Assembly: GCA_041655765.1 (NCBI GenBank)
Contig: JBBAEU010000010.1
Location: forward strand, 36,863 to 100,862
Direction of reading: 5' to 3'
Length of the DNA: 64,000 nt
Source: Brumimicrobium sp041655765
GTDB lineage: Bacteria; Bacteroidota; Bacteroidia; Flavobacteriales_D; Crocinitomicaceae
Program-made: the position numbers and the translations under genes
Notes under the pieces: model-generated
The model's input: the letters and a program-made list of their open reading frames with translations, nothing else
Told to the model about the DNA's origin: nothing
Databases searched by the model: none
In this document: in pieces, positions 45,201 to 54,164 of the stretch
How positions within the stretch are numbered: position 1 is the stretch's first letter
Layout: every line of letters begins with the position of its first letter

Positions 45201-45667
45201 AACTTCTTATTCTCAGAATAATCAACGGCTTTTGTAAAAGAAAAAGAATTGAGTTTTTTTGAATTTTGCTTTATACTTGCTTCCAGAAAAGCCAAATTAT
45301 TAGGATGGGCTTGAGCTGAATCATGCAGTTGCAAAGTATTTAACAACTTATCATCAACCGAAGGGAAAAAATCTCCAATAATAGAAGCTGCTTGATAGCG
45401 ATTAATTCTTTTACCAAATGAAAATAATTTTGTTAATGGCTGAATGAAATATTTAAGAAGTACATATCCATTGACAACAATAAAAGAAAATAATAAAATT
45501 GCTCTAACAATTGAGTTGAATCTCCCAATGTATTCAAGTCCTGTAATAACAAGGAAAGAGAATAAAAAAATAATTAAAAACAGGAATGTACCTTTTATCA
45601 TTTGGTTTTTATAAAACTTTCTGATAAAGGCATCAATTTGATTAATTAAATTATCAAAATGTCCCAT
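42290..45667 (-). CDS. DUF4175-family large coiled-coil membrane protein
   Basis: A 1125-residue protein with two or three N-terminal membrane segments (about 22-70 and 168-190), a beta-rich periplasmic region (about 195-480), then a very long Glu/Gln/Lys-rich helical region (about 495-820). A low-complexity Gly/Gln/Lys segment (about 910-955, with GQGGKGGKGNQGQPGKKG-like repeats) precedes the final helices. The DUF4175 assignment rests on this layout, which is common in Bacteroidota. The function is unknown. It is 38 bp upstream of the RsbW-like gene and probably heads the ybeY-mnmG run. Confidence 0.8.
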   Translation of the reverse strand: MGHFDNLINQIDAFIRKFYKNQMIKGTFLFLIIFLFSFLVITGLEYIGRFNSIVRAILLFSFIVVNGYVLLKYFIQPLTKLFSFGKRINRYQAASIIGDFFPSVDDKLLNTLQLHDSAQAHPNNLAFLEASIKQNSKKLNSFSFTKAVDYSENKKFVKYFLPVLFTFVLIGILFPNLFSEGSERLIKYNQVFEKEPDFTFELLNDKLIVEEGNKITIEVKLNPLDGMSIPDRVYLESSEGKFLMKKIKNNEMSYTFNNLNKDVHFHFKALNFNSKEYTIELIKRTSIGHLKVELDYPKYIGRENETIENPGDLLLPSGTKLTWNGITKNSKNLTVALDDSVFSYNKQGFRFQHSVNHSTNVVFILENDKLSKHDSTVYHIGVIKDEYPSISVNRTEDSIVKNKIYFTGNVKDDYGVSKLNFTYIINKKTGDKISNIISVPAVDGKQSPFSMTFNVKNLGLELEDKLTYFFTVYDNDGVNGPKATRSSVFEYLSPSQEQLQEQRKEDKDKANEELNKLLEETKDFKEKMARLKREIANSKSTTWQQQKQLENLQKQQESLQNRIQQTKEELKSSFDEKDRLSPADEKLLEKQKLLEEMLDQLMDDELKNLLEELQKLMEEQSDKNLMELLENTEMSAEEMERQIDNTLEMLKMMDVEERVEDLINSLDNLAEEQLQLKEDFKNNEFSNEDVQSKQQELNEKFEKLKEDTKEMIDKNNELRRPMSFDDLDDLMDEISNKMKGAQENIQKGNESGAQGNQQEAGEKMEEAASQLQAQMQMSQQEQQTEDYAAMRALVENIIRLSFAQESNMEDFQSTDSFDPHFGQLGSEQRSIMDNFVPVKDSLRALANRVPQASSFIEQEVGNIDKQFKYIPTHIGEREKRDLLIKQQFVMTSFNNLALFLNEAMEAAQMQMQGMGEGEGNDGEDGQGGKGGKGNQGQPGKKGKSGQGQGGDMQGLKEMIKKQLEQMKNGQGSSPGGKQSGGILPINSQQAAKMAAEQSMIQQKLQEIREQLNKDGSGSGNQMNKLLEELEKQQQDLINKRWDNQLIERQQDILTRLLESENAQRERGWDEERESNSGKDDDFGNQIEFLEYKKQKEKQIELLRTLDPSFSRYYKEKANAYFQNIN

Positions 45668-45764
45668 TGTTTTTATTCTTTAATCTTACCAATATAGAAA
45701 AAAGATTAAAGTTACAACAATTGAGTGAGAATACTAAACTATAAAAAACAATTAATCTTAAATT

Positions 45765-46091
45765 TTAAGACTCTTTAGAGTTTGCAATTAGGTAAGCACG
45801 AATTAAAGTTCCTTGTTCCTCGCTCAATTTTGCTCTATTAATCATGCGTTTTAATGTTTTATTCCAACCTACAGAATCGTGTTTTGTTTCGTCGTATAAC
45901 TTATGGCATCTATCACAATTGCTTTCCCAAAGTTCTTTTCCTTGACTTAATTGTTCAGCTGTAAAATTTTCTTTAGCTTCGGTTTTAGAAGGTATTGGTT
46001 GACTGGTAACAATTTTTCCAATACTAGGTGCACAGTTTGTCACCAATAATAACAATGTTCCGTAAACACTGAAAAGGATAATCTTTTTCAT
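45765..46091 (-). CDS. Small cytochrome c-like lipoprotein
   Basis: A 108-residue lipoprotein (LLLVTNCAPS, Cys at about residue 20) with a single haem-binding CxxCH motif, CDRCHKLY (about 58-65). A C-terminal Met in MINRAKLSEEQ may be the axial ligand. It is likely a small electron-transfer or unknown cytochrome c at the periplasmic face of a membrane. It is short for a class I cytochrome, and haem attachment is inferred from the motif only. Confidence 0.82.
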   Translation of the reverse strand: MKKIILFSVYGTLLLLVTNCAPSIGKIVTSQPIPSKTEAKENFTAEQLSQGKELWESNCDRCHKLYDETKHDSVGWNKTLKRMINRAKLSEEQGTLIRAYLIANSKES

Positions 46092-46205
46092 GCTTTTCTG
46101 TTTGTTTAATAATATGCTAATATAAAATAAATAAATATTTTTAGCAAAAATACTTTACAAAATTAGTTTCTCCCTTAAAACTTTACATTCTCTACAAGAA
46201 TGAAT

Positions 46206-46213
46206 TATCTTTG
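46206..46213 (+). promoter_or_regulatory. Bacteroidota -7 box (TATCTTTG) for gltX
   Basis: An exact TAnnTTTG match, 26 bp before the ATG at 46240. Confidence 0.6.
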
Positions 46214-46239
46214 CCAAAAAATATTAATACAAAAGAACC

Positions 46240-47775
46240 ATGTCAGATAAACCCGTTCGTGTTAGATTTGCACCATCTCCAACAGGACCTCTACATATTG
46301 GAGGAGTTAGAACCGCTTTATACAATTATTTATTTGCTAAAAAAAACAACGGAACATTTATTTTAAGGATAGAAGATACCGATCAAACAAGATTTGTTGA
46401 TACTGCTGAAGATTATCTTATTGAATCTTTAAAGTGGTGTAAAATTATACCAAACGAAGGACAAGGTATAGGTGGAGAATACGGACCTTATAAACAATCA
46501 GAAAGAAAAGAAATTTACAGTTCCTACGTAGAAAAGTTGGTACAAACAGGAAAAGCTTATTATGCTTTTGATACAGCAGAAGAATTACAACAAAAACGCG
46601 ACGAAGCAGAAAAATCTAAAAATCATAGTTGGCAATATAATGCTGAAACAAGATTATCTATGACAAACTCTTTCACATTAACGGAAGAAGCTGTTAATCA
46701 AAAAATTAAAAATGGAGAGCCTTATGTAATACGTTTTAAGATGCCCAAAAACAAAGACATACATTTTACAGACTTAATTCGTGGTGAAGTAACGATAAAT
46801 ACACACAACTTAGATGATAAAGTTTTGTACAAAAGTGATGGTTTACCAACTTATCACATGGCAAATGTTATTGACGATTACACCATGAAAATCTCTCACG
46901 TAATTCGCGGAGAAGAGTGGTTGTCATCAACACCATTACACGTTTTATTATACAATGCTTTTCAATGGGAGGCACCTCAATTTGCTCATCTTCCTTTAAT
47001 TTTGAAACCAAATGGAAAAGGAAAGTTATCAAAACGAGATGGTGATAAATTAGGTTTTCCAGTATTTCCAATGAATTGGCTTACAAAAGAAGGAGAAGTT
47101 TTTCCCGGTTATAAAGAAGAAGGTTATTTTCCTGAAGCTTTTATCAATATGTTAGCTTTTTTAGGATGGAACCCTGGTACAACACAAGAAATTTTTTCTT
47201 TGGATGAATTGGTAGAGTCCTTTACATTAGAAAGGGTAAGTAAAGGCGGAGCAAGGTTTGATATCGACAAAACAAAATGGTTTCAACAACATTATTTACG
47301 AACAACTTCAAACAAACAATTAGCTCAGTTATTACGGAATGAATTACCAACAGAATTAGAATCTTTTTCAGATAAATACATAGAAACTGTTTGTTCAATA
47401 ATGAAAGAACGAGCAACATTTGTAAAAGATTTATATTTTGATGCCATGTTTTTGTATAAAAATCCAAACAATTTTGATGCCCAGATTTTAAAGAAGAGAT
47501 GGAAGGATAATACAAATGATTTAATAAAAGATTGGATAAATATCTTAGAAAACATAAATGATTTTTCAGCAGAGAATATTGATTTTTCTTTTCATCAATT
47601 TATTGAAGAAAAACAAGTTGGTATGGGACAAGTTTTGTTACCATTCAGATTGTTATTAACAGGATCAGGACAAGGACCAAATATGTTTGAAGTTTCGGAG
47701 TTATTAGGAAAAGAAGAAACCCTTAAAAGAATGAAAGAAAACTTGCAAACAATTATAAAAATGCAAGAAAAATGA
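46240..47775 (+). CDS. gltX: Glutamate--tRNA ligase
   Basis: A class I aminoacyl-tRNA synthetase for tRNA-Glu (and possibly tRNA-Gln by misacylation). It is 511 residues. The HIGH-type motif PTGPLHIGGVRT (about residues 12-23) and the KMSKS-type motif KLSKRDG (about 265-271) are both present, and the C-terminal anticodon-binding helical domain spans about 340-510. The stop overlaps folB by 4 bp, so the two are co-translated. Confidence 0.96.
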   Translation: MSDKPVRVRFAPSPTGPLHIGGVRTALYNYLFAKKNNGTFILRIEDTDQTRFVDTAEDYLIESLKWCKIIPNEGQGIGGEYGPYKQSERKEIYSSYVEKLVQTGKAYYAFDTAEELQQKRDEAEKSKNHSWQYNAETRLSMTNSFTLTEEAVNQKIKNGEPYVIRFKMPKNKDIHFTDLIRGEVTINTHNLDDKVLYKSDGLPTYHMANVIDDYTMKISHVIRGEEWLSSTPLHVLLYNAFQWEAPQFAHLPLILKPNGKGKLSKRDGDKLGFPVFPMNWLTKEGEVFPGYKEEGYFPEAFINMLAFLGWNPGTTQEIFSLDELVESFTLERVSKGGARFDIDKTKWFQQHYLRTTSNKQLAQLLRNELPTELESFSDKYIETVCSIMKERATFVKDLYFDAMFLYKNPNNFDAQILKKRWKDNTNDLIKDWINILENINDFSAENIDFSFHQFIEEKQVGMGQVLLPFRLLLTGSGQGPNMFEVSELLGKEETLKRMKENLQTIIKMQEK

Positions 47776-48125
47776 ATCAAATTATAGAAGTAAACGGAAT
47801 AAAAGTTTATGCTTATCACGGTTGTTTAGAAGAAGAAGCAAAGATTGGTGGACATTACACAGTTGATATTTCTGTTGAAACAGATTTTTCCCAATCGTTT
47901 GAAACTGATAATTTAGAAGATACAATTGACTATGTTCAAATCAATACAATTGTTAAAGAAGAAATGGAGATTCGCTCGAAATTAATAGAACATGTTGGTT
48001 ATCGAATTTTAAAAAGATTGCAAACAGAGGTTAAAGGAATTATAAAAAGCAAAGTAAAAGTAATAAAGCATTGTCCTCCAATAGGTGGAGATGTAAATGA
48101 TGTAGCAATTATAATAGCGGATTAA
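47772..48125 (+). CDS. folB: Dihydroneopterin aldolase
   Basis: A folate-pathway enzyme that splits 7,8-dihydroneopterin into 6-hydroxymethyl-dihydropterin and glycolaldehyde. It is 117 residues. The family motifs are visible: the N-terminal VNGIKVYAYHGCLEEEAKIG (about 6-25), the DTIDYVQI segment (about 47-54; Tyr of the active site) and the C-terminal VKVIKHCPPIGGDVNDVAI with the conserved Lys (near 98). It overlaps gltX by 4 bp. Confidence 0.93.
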   Translation: MNQIIEVNGIKVYAYHGCLEEEAKIGGHYTVDISVETDFSQSFETDNLEDTIDYVQINTIVKEEMEIRSKLIEHVGYRILKRLQTEVKGIIKSKVKVIKHCPPIGGDVNDVAIIIAD

Positions 48126-48149
48126 GTTAGATAAGTATAAAAAGTTTAT

Positions 48150-48157
48150 TATATTTG
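48150..48157 (+). promoter_or_regulatory. Bacteroidota -7 box (TATATTTG) for tRNA-Cys
   Basis: An exact TAnnTTTG match, 24 bp upstream of the mature tRNA 5' end. Confidence 0.6.
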
Positions 48158-48181
48158 CACTCTTCTAATCTAAAAAGGACT

Positions 48182-48252
48182 GGTCCTGTGGCCGAGTGGC
48201 TAGGCAGTGGTCTGCAAAACCATCTACAGCGGTTCGAATCCGCTCGGGACCT
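48182..48252 (+). tRNA. tRNA-Cys (anticodon GCA)
   Basis: A 71-nt cloverleaf. The 7-bp acceptor stem GGTCCTG/CGGGACC has one G-T pair, the D arm is present (GCCGAGTGGCTAGGC), and the anticodon stem-loop has TGCAA (GCA = Cys). The T arm is GCGGTTCGAATCCGC, with discriminator T73 as expected for Cys. CCA is not encoded. A hairpin terminator follows directly. Confidence 0.96.
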
Positions 48253-48287
48253 CTAAAAAAACCTTGGATTTCCAAGGCTTTTTTATT
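48253..48287 (+). terminator. Intrinsic terminator after tRNA-Cys
   Basis: The stem CCTTGG/CCAAGG (48262-48277) is followed by a T-run. It directly follows the tRNA. Confidence 0.85.
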
Positions 48288-48426
48288 TATAAGACACTGT
48301 ATTTATTTTTTCTTTTAAAAAAAAGGATAATTTATATTAAAAATTTTCATTAATTTGTATTTATATTTTGTATTTTTAATACAATTTTAACTAAAACCAA
48401 AAGTAAACTATAAACCAAAGTAAATT

Positions 48427-49251
48427 ATGTCCGACAAAAGTTTTATTGTTCCACACGATTTTTCAGAAGTTGCAGATAATGCTCTAATGCATGCTATTAC
48501 AACAGCAAAAGTAGTAAAAGCTAATATTTTTTTACTTCATGTTGTTTCAAAGCCAAAAGAGATTGTTTCAGCTGAAGAAAAACTCAAACAAATAATTAGT
48601 AAACACGAATCTCACAATGTAGAAATAATTCCTAAAGTCAGAATGGGAACTATTTTTGAAGACATTGGTAATTTTGCTTCCGAGCATCATGCTGAACTAA
48701 TATTTATGGGAACGCATGGTGCATCAGGGTGGCAACACATTGCTGGTTCTTATGCTTTAAAAGTAATTACAAATTCAACCGTTCCTTTTGTTATTGTTCA
48801 AAAAGAATCAAAAATTGGAGAAACAGGTTATGATGACATTGTTGTTCCTTTAGATTTACACAGAGAAACAAAACAAAAACTAGCTATTGTTGCATCAATG
48901 GCTAAATATTTTAAATCTCGTGTTCACGTTGTGACACCAAACGAAACAGATGAGTTTTTAAAAAACAAAGTAAATCAAAACGTAATTTTTGCAGAACGAT
49001 TCTTTAAAGAAAGAGAAATAGAAATGACAGTTACTGTTGCGCCTAGCTCTGGTTTTGATAAAGAAGTTGTAAAAGTAGGAATAGAAAAAGATGCAGATTT
49101 AATTGTTATTATGAACCAAAACAAGGATAAGTTACTTCCTGTATTTAGTTCAAATTACGAACAATATATGATTACAAATGACGCTAAAATTCCTGTTTTA
49201 GTTGTAAATCCAATCGAAACACCTTATGGATATAGCGTTCTTTTTAAATAA
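48427..49251 (+). CDS. Universal stress protein (two UspA-like domains)
   Basis: A 274-residue cytoplasmic protein with two tandem Usp domains (about 1-128 and 135-270). The first has the ATP-loop-like MGTHGASGWQH segment near 96-106. The second is more diverged, with NQNKDKLLPVFSS (about 235-247) near the position of the loop. The upstream 175 bp hold no gene and are AT-rich, with no certain -7 box. It converges with the cyclase gene, and a strong hairpin lies between them. Confidence 0.88.
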   Translation: MSDKSFIVPHDFSEVADNALMHAITTAKVVKANIFLLHVVSKPKEIVSAEEKLKQIISKHESHNVEIIPKVRMGTIFEDIGNFASEHHAELIFMGTHGASGWQHIAGSYALKVITNSTVPFVIVQKESKIGETGYDDIVVPLDLHRETKQKLAIVASMAKYFKSRVHVVTPNETDEFLKNKVNQNVIFAERFFKEREIEMTVTVAPSSGFDKEVVKVGIEKDADLIVIMNQNKDKLLPVFSSNYEQYMITNDAKIPVLVVNPIETPYGYSVLFK

Positions 49252-49256
49252 TTAAA

Positions 49257-49306
49257 ATGTGGTTTTGAGATATTTAGACTTTGTCTAAATCCTCAGCCAC
49301 TTTTTT
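49257..49306. terminator. Hairpin terminator between the Usp gene and the cyclase gene
   Basis: A long imperfect stem from GTGG (49259) to CCAC (49300), with inner arms ATTTAGAC/GTCTAAAT and loop TTT, followed by TTTTTT. It can serve the Usp gene and lies at the very end of the convergent cyclase gene. Confidence 0.75.
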
Positions 49307-52300
49307 AATCTTCGTATTCATCCTTTTCCAAACGCTGTTTAATCATTTTTAAATGTTTTTTCTTCTTTTCTAGTCGCGTTTCAATTGAGGTTTTTGTAAA
49401 ATAGTGGTGCATTTCAAAAAATTTAACTTGCATTAAATCCCATTCTCTATCAGATTTAATTTTATTATGCTCTTTTAATTCTTGTCGTAAACGATCAGAA
49501 ATTTCAAAGAAATCATCTCTACCAAGGTAATCTAAATCTGCATCACAAATAATTTTTTCTAACAAATTTTTTGGTTTGTGAGGTACTTCAGTTATATAGA
49601 TAAGCTCTTTAATTCTTTCAATATGTTCTTTTGTATAGCCAAATTCTGGTAAAATTTCTTCAGCCATTCTTGCACCTATTTTTTCATTTTTATCATATTT
49701 TTCAATAAATCCAGCATCGTGATAAGAAGCTGCAGATTTTAATAAAAATAAATCCTCATCTGTAATTCCTTCGCTAATTGCAATTCTTTCAGCTTGACGT
49801 GTTACATCTTTAGAGTGAGCATAAGAATGATAATGTAATTTAGGATCCAGTTCTTTCTTCAATTTAGCAAGTATAAATCTTTCAGCTTTTACATAATTTA
49901 TAGTTGAATAAAAATGTAAATTAACCAATTTATGGAAAGATTCATTAGGCTCTACACCTAAACCATTTATAGATAATTCTGGCTTAATTGAAATAAGTTC
50001 AAACATATAAATTTTTATTCCACTTTTGGTTTTGACTTTTCCAACCTCTTTACAAACAAAATAAGGAGAAATATGGTCATAAGTAGCTTGGGTAATTGCA
50101 ATTTTTTCAGGTTCACACAATTCTTCCATTCTTTGAGCTCTATTTACAGCACTTCCCCAAATATCGTATGCATAACGTTTTGTTCCAATAACTCCAGCAG
50201 AAACAGAACCTGTGTTAATTCCTATTCGTAAAGTCCAATAAGGTTTGTCTTCTTTTATATTTTTTTCTTTTTGCTGGCGCATATAATTCTGTATTTGAAT
50301 AGCAGCCAAAGCAGTATTAATTGGATTTGTTTTATTTCTTATAGGCACACCACCAGCAGCCATATATGCATCACCAATTGTTTTAATTTTTTCTAAATTA
50401 TTCTTTTCGATGATTTCATCAAACTTGCTAAAATGTGTATCTAAGATAGAAACCAATTCTTTTGCAGACATTCCTTCAGAAATTCTTGAAAATCCAACAA
50501 AATCAGTAAACATAATTGAAACTTTTTTAAACTCTCTAGCGGCAGCACGACCATCTTTTTTGAGTTCTTTGGCTGTTTCTTTAGGCAAAACATTATTCAA
50601 AATTCGTTCAGATTTTTCTTTTTCTCTTTCTAATTCTTCAGTTTGCTTAATTAATTGATTTCTTTGTTGTTGAATTTGTTCATTTTTCTTTCTTAACTCT
50701 CTTGTTCTTTCAGCTATTTTCATTTCTAAACGAACCCTTCTTCTTCTACTTTCCTCAATTCGTCTTCTAATTACAATAAATATAATCATAGAAATAAAAA
50801 GAACACTTATCGCATAAAACCACCATTCTAACCAAAATGGTCTTTCTAATTCGATGGTCAACCTTGCAGGATATTTACTCCATTCTCCATTTGAAATTTT
50901 AGCATAAACAGTTAATTCATAAGTACCTGGCGAAAGACTTGAAAACCTTAACTCATTAGTAGAACCTAACTCTTCTTCAATGCTGTTTTTACCTGTTAAA
51001 ATATATTTATATTCAATTCTATCTGGATTACTTAAATCATCAGCAAAAAATCTTAACTTTAAGGTACGTTTGTAATAAGGTAAAACAATTTTTCTGGTAA
51101 AGGCTATGCTTTGTTGTAAAATTCCTTCTTCAGAAGGTAAAATCAATTCATTATCTATTTCTAAATCTGAAAAGAAGACATGAATTTTATTATTAATTTG
51201 AAAAGCTGCCAAAGGATCAAAATAATTATATCCATGAATACCACCAAAATAAATCTCTCCATTTTTAGAAACGAAAGAACCACCTTGGTTTAGCTCATTA
51301 CTCATTAAACCATCCTTTTCAGTAAAATTATAAACTTTCTCACTTTTAGTATTGAGTGCAACTACACCTTTATTAGTAGAAATCCATATATATTTATTTT
51401 TGTTATTTGTTTTAACACCTTCTATTCCATAAACAACATTATTGGGTAATCCATTACTTTTATCAAAACGTTTATATGAAGAAGTCTTTTTATTTACTTT
51501 ATATATTCCATTACCCATTGTTCCAAACCAATAAGTATCTTCATCTTCTTTATAAACACATGTAAAATAATCTATTTTATTTTTATTAAGAAAAGAGAAA
51601 TCATTATCAAGATAGGCTTTTAAAGTATTATCTTCTAATTTTATTTTATATAATCCACCAGTAGATGGGGAAGTATAAAAATTATTTTCATCTTCAAAAA
51701 TAAACCGACAAGCACCAGCACCAATAGATTTATTTTCATTTCCATCATTATAAAGGTATTTTTTTATGTCATTATCAATATCATAAAATAAAATACCTCC
51801 TTTTGTACCAATTAAAAACTGATTTTCTTTTTCAAAAGGGATGATTTTATATATAAAGTTAAATAAATTAGATACATCAAGGGATTGTTCAATTCTATTA
51901 AATTTATACTTACTATAGTTTTGATTATCAATCGTTAATTCATATAATCCGTCTGTACTACCTATAAGTAATAGAGAATCATTAACATATTTTATATTTA
52001 ATGTTGAGATATCTTCTCCTTCCTTGTTTCTTAAAAAATAATGATAAAATTTCTTTTTTAATCTATCATACATAGAAACACCATGATCACCTGCTATATA
52101 TAAAAACTTTTCATCTTCAGATTCATCAAATCCCCATACATTTTGAGAAGGCAATCCTTTTTCTGGATAAGCAGAAATTCCAACACCTTTAAATCCAACA
52201 AAATTTGGAGTATAACTACTTAGCCCAAATTCGGAAAATACCCAAACAATTCCTTTATTATCTAAAAATAAACCATTTAAATAATTTGAAAGTAAAGACC

Positions 52301-53207
52301 CTTTTTTAAAAATATCTGCAGTATGATTAATGATATTAACCTTTCCATTAACTTCTTCTAATTGATATAAACCAGAGTTCTCACTCGCAATTAATAATCT
52401 ATTCTCCGATAAATAAACAGCATCATTAATATTAATATCTTTTAAATATGAATAAAACTGAGAAAAAGGTTCAATAAAACCACTGCTTTCATTGTAAGAA
52501 AATAATCCATGATTTGTAGCAAGTAGTAAATCACTATTTTTATAATCTATAATTTTATTAATCGTTAAATTATCATAAGGATCTTTGAATAAAATATGTT
52601 TTTTGTTTCGATAATTTTTATCTGTAACAATGACTCCCTGATTATCACTAATAAAAAATACTTTATTATTTGTATATTTAATACCTATAATTTTGGTGGA
52701 AAAGGTTGTGTTATCAATTAATTTGAATTGTTTATCTTTATTCGTAAAAATATAAATATTTCCATATCCTGTTCCTACTAAAATATTTCCTTTTAAATCT
52801 TCGGATATTGCATGAATATCTAAAGCAATATTTTCTGTAGAATCTAATAAATAAGAAGAAAAATCAACGGTTCTTGGATTATGTTTTACCAATCCATTTC
52901 TGGTTCCAAACCACAAGTTTTCATAACTATCATGATAACCAACATTTATATATTCATTTGAAATATCATAACCTTTATCAGCTGTAAAAACTTCAAAATT
53001 TTTACCGTTAAAACGATTAATACCATCCTGAGTACCAATCCATAAAGCTCCTAATCTATCTTGTATAACAGAAGAAACAGAACTTTGCGATAAACCTTCA
53101 TCGATGGTATAATTTCTAAACTGAATATGATCTTGAGCTCTTAAAAATACGAAACTAAAGACAATAAAAACAATAAAAATTATAGTTCTAAAAAAATAAG
53201 TAATCAT
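49305..53207 (-). CDS. Reg_prop propeller-Y_Y_Y-transmembrane-class III cyclase-HD sensor protein
   Basis: A 1300-residue protein with five parts. (1) A signal peptide (about 1-24). (2) A periplasmic beta-propeller of Reg_prop repeats (about 35-680, many copies of xLWIGTxxGxxxF type). (3) A Y_Y_Y domain (about 710-785). (4) One membrane helix (about 794-815) and a coiled coil (about 820-890). (5) A class III nucleotide cyclase (about 895-1075), then an HD domain (about 1120-1235; SAASYHDAGF and CDADLDYLG). The metal Asp (FTDFVGF, near 902) and KTIGD (near 941) are present, and the purine-recognition Lys (KTIGD) and Asp (YDIWG, near 1015) point to ATP rather than GTP. The NxxxR transition-state pair (VNRAQRM) is kept. 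The HD domain may be a phosphohydrolase acting on a nucleotide. Confidence 0.88.
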   Translation of the reverse strand: MITYFFRTIIFIVFIVFSFVFLRAQDHIQFRNYTIDEGLSQSSVSSVIQDRLGALWIGTQDGINRFNGKNFEVFTADKGYDISNEYINVGYHDSYENLWFGTRNGLVKHNPRTVDFSSYLLDSTENIALDIHAISEDLKGNILVGTGYGNIYIFTNKDKQFKLIDNTTFSTKIIGIKYTNNKVFFISDNQGVIVTDKNYRNKKHILFKDPYDNLTINKIIDYKNSDLLLATNHGLFSYNESSGFIEPFSQFYSYLKDININDAVYLSENRLLIASENSGLYQLEEVNGKVNIINHTADIFKKGSLLSNYLNGLFLDNKGIVWVFSEFGLSSYTPNFVGFKGVGISAYPEKGLPSQNVWGFDESEDEKFLYIAGDHGVSMYDRLKKKFYHYFLRNKEGEDISTLNIKYVNDSLLLIGSTDGLYELTIDNQNYSKYKFNRIEQSLDVSNLFNFIYKIIPFEKENQFLIGTKGGILFYDIDNDIKKYLYNDGNENKSIGAGACRFIFEDENNFYTSPSTGGLYKIKLEDNTLKAYLDNDFSFLNKNKIDYFTCVYKEDEDTYWFGTMGNGIYKVNKKTSSYKRFDKSNGLPNNVVYGIEGVKTNNKNKYIWISTNKGVVALNTKSEKVYNFTEKDGLMSNELNQGGSFVSKNGEIYFGGIHGYNYFDPLAAFQINNKIHVFFSDLEIDNELILPSEEGILQQSIAFTRKIVLPYYKRTLKLRFFADDLSNPDRIEYKYILTGKNSIEEELGSTNELRFSSLSPGTYELTVYAKISNGEWSKYPARLTIELERPFWLEWWFYAISVLFISMIIFIVIRRRIEESRRRRVRLEMKIAERTRELRKKNEQIQQQRNQLIKQTEELEREKEKSERILNNVLPKETAKELKKDGRAAAREFKKVSIMFTDFVGFSRISEGMSAKELVSILDTHFSKFDEIIEKNNLEKIKTIGDAYMAAGGVPIRNKTNPINTALAAIQIQNYMRQQKEKNIKEDKPYWTLRIGINTGSVSAGVIGTKRYAYDIWGSAVNRAQRMEELCEPEKIAITQATYDHISPYFVCKEVGKVKTKSGIKIYMFELISIKPELSINGLGVEPNESFHKLVNLHFYSTINYVKAERFILAKLKKELDPKLHYHSYAHSKDVTRQAERIAISEGITDEDLFLLKSAASYHDAGFIEKYDKNEKIGARMAEEILPEFGYTKEHIERIKELIYITEVPHKPKNLLEKIICDADLDYLGRDDFFEISDRLRQELKEHNKIKSDREWDLMQVKFFEMHHYFTKTSIETRLEKKKKHLKMIKQRLEKDEYED

Positions 53208-54164
53208 CAGTGCACGATTGAATATACAATCAAATTTATTTATGATTTTATAAAGATAATACTATTATTCATCTTTTAAAATGCTATAATTGAAATATAT
53301 AAAATTATTTTTGAAGTAATCATATGTTAGAAGAATTAACTAATTCTATTTGATAATTTTATCGTAATAAACTATTATAAAAATGAAAACAAAATTGGAT
53401 TAAATTGATTAAAAATTTGTTTCTTTTAATTTTAAAAATAATAGATCTAAATATTAAATAAAAAAAATAAAAATATAGTTTTTATTAACCTAATAATCAA
53501 TAAGTTAGTCATAATTTAGAAGTGTTTCTTAATGAAGATAACAATATTTTTTTCATTTCCAAATGAGTTGAATTTTCTTGTTTTTATAATAACAATAATT
53601 AAAAAAATAAATTAAAAAAAATTGGTTATTATTATTATGCTGTTCATAAGGTGTATTACTTTTTAATAATTAAGTTTCATTTTTAGAAATTAACAAAAAC
53701 TTATGGTTTATAAACAGTTTTGTTTTTTATAATTGATTGTTTTTTAATAAATTATAAGGTTTATAAAAAATTGTTTAAAACATCATCTGTTGATAATATA
53801 ATTAAAAAAAATGTAATATTTATCATTTCTACTTGTTAATATAAGTTGATAAGATTTAATATTTTTAACTTGACTTTTATAAATCTATTTCTGCTTCAAA
53901 ACTTTTATGAAATAACCTACAAAAACTTTTAGAAAGTAATCAACACCTTTTTTAAAAATTGTTTATATCTATCTTTAAAAGTTATTTTTTAAAATACTTA
54001 ATTACCAATGCTTATAGAAGACGTAAAAAAGAAGATTGTTTATAAATAGTATAGATTGTTAACTTTCAAAATCTATCCTAAAAATCACCATATTTATAAA
54101 AACGACCATCAAAATAAAACATTCTATACCTAATATTTATTAAATTTGTAAAAAACAAGGAATT
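53208..54164. other. 957-bp AT-rich gene-free region with DnaA-box-like motifs
   Basis: No gene-like frame is present. It is very AT-rich, with long A/T runs. Repeated 9-mers of the type TGTTNATAA or its complement occur at 53641 (TGTTCATAA), 53708 (TTATAAACA), 53788 (TGTTGATAA), 53844 (AGTTGATAA), 53960 (TGTTTATAT) and 54037 (TGTTTATAA). None is a perfect TTATCCACA DnaA box. The flanking genes diverge from it. It could be a replication origin or only a long regulatory gap; the evidence is suggestive only. Confidence 0.35.
54141..54148 (+). promoter_or_regulatory. Bacteroidota -7 box (TAAATTTG) for rpiB
   Basis: A TAnnTTTG match, 16 bp before the rpiB ATG at 54165. Confidence 0.55.
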
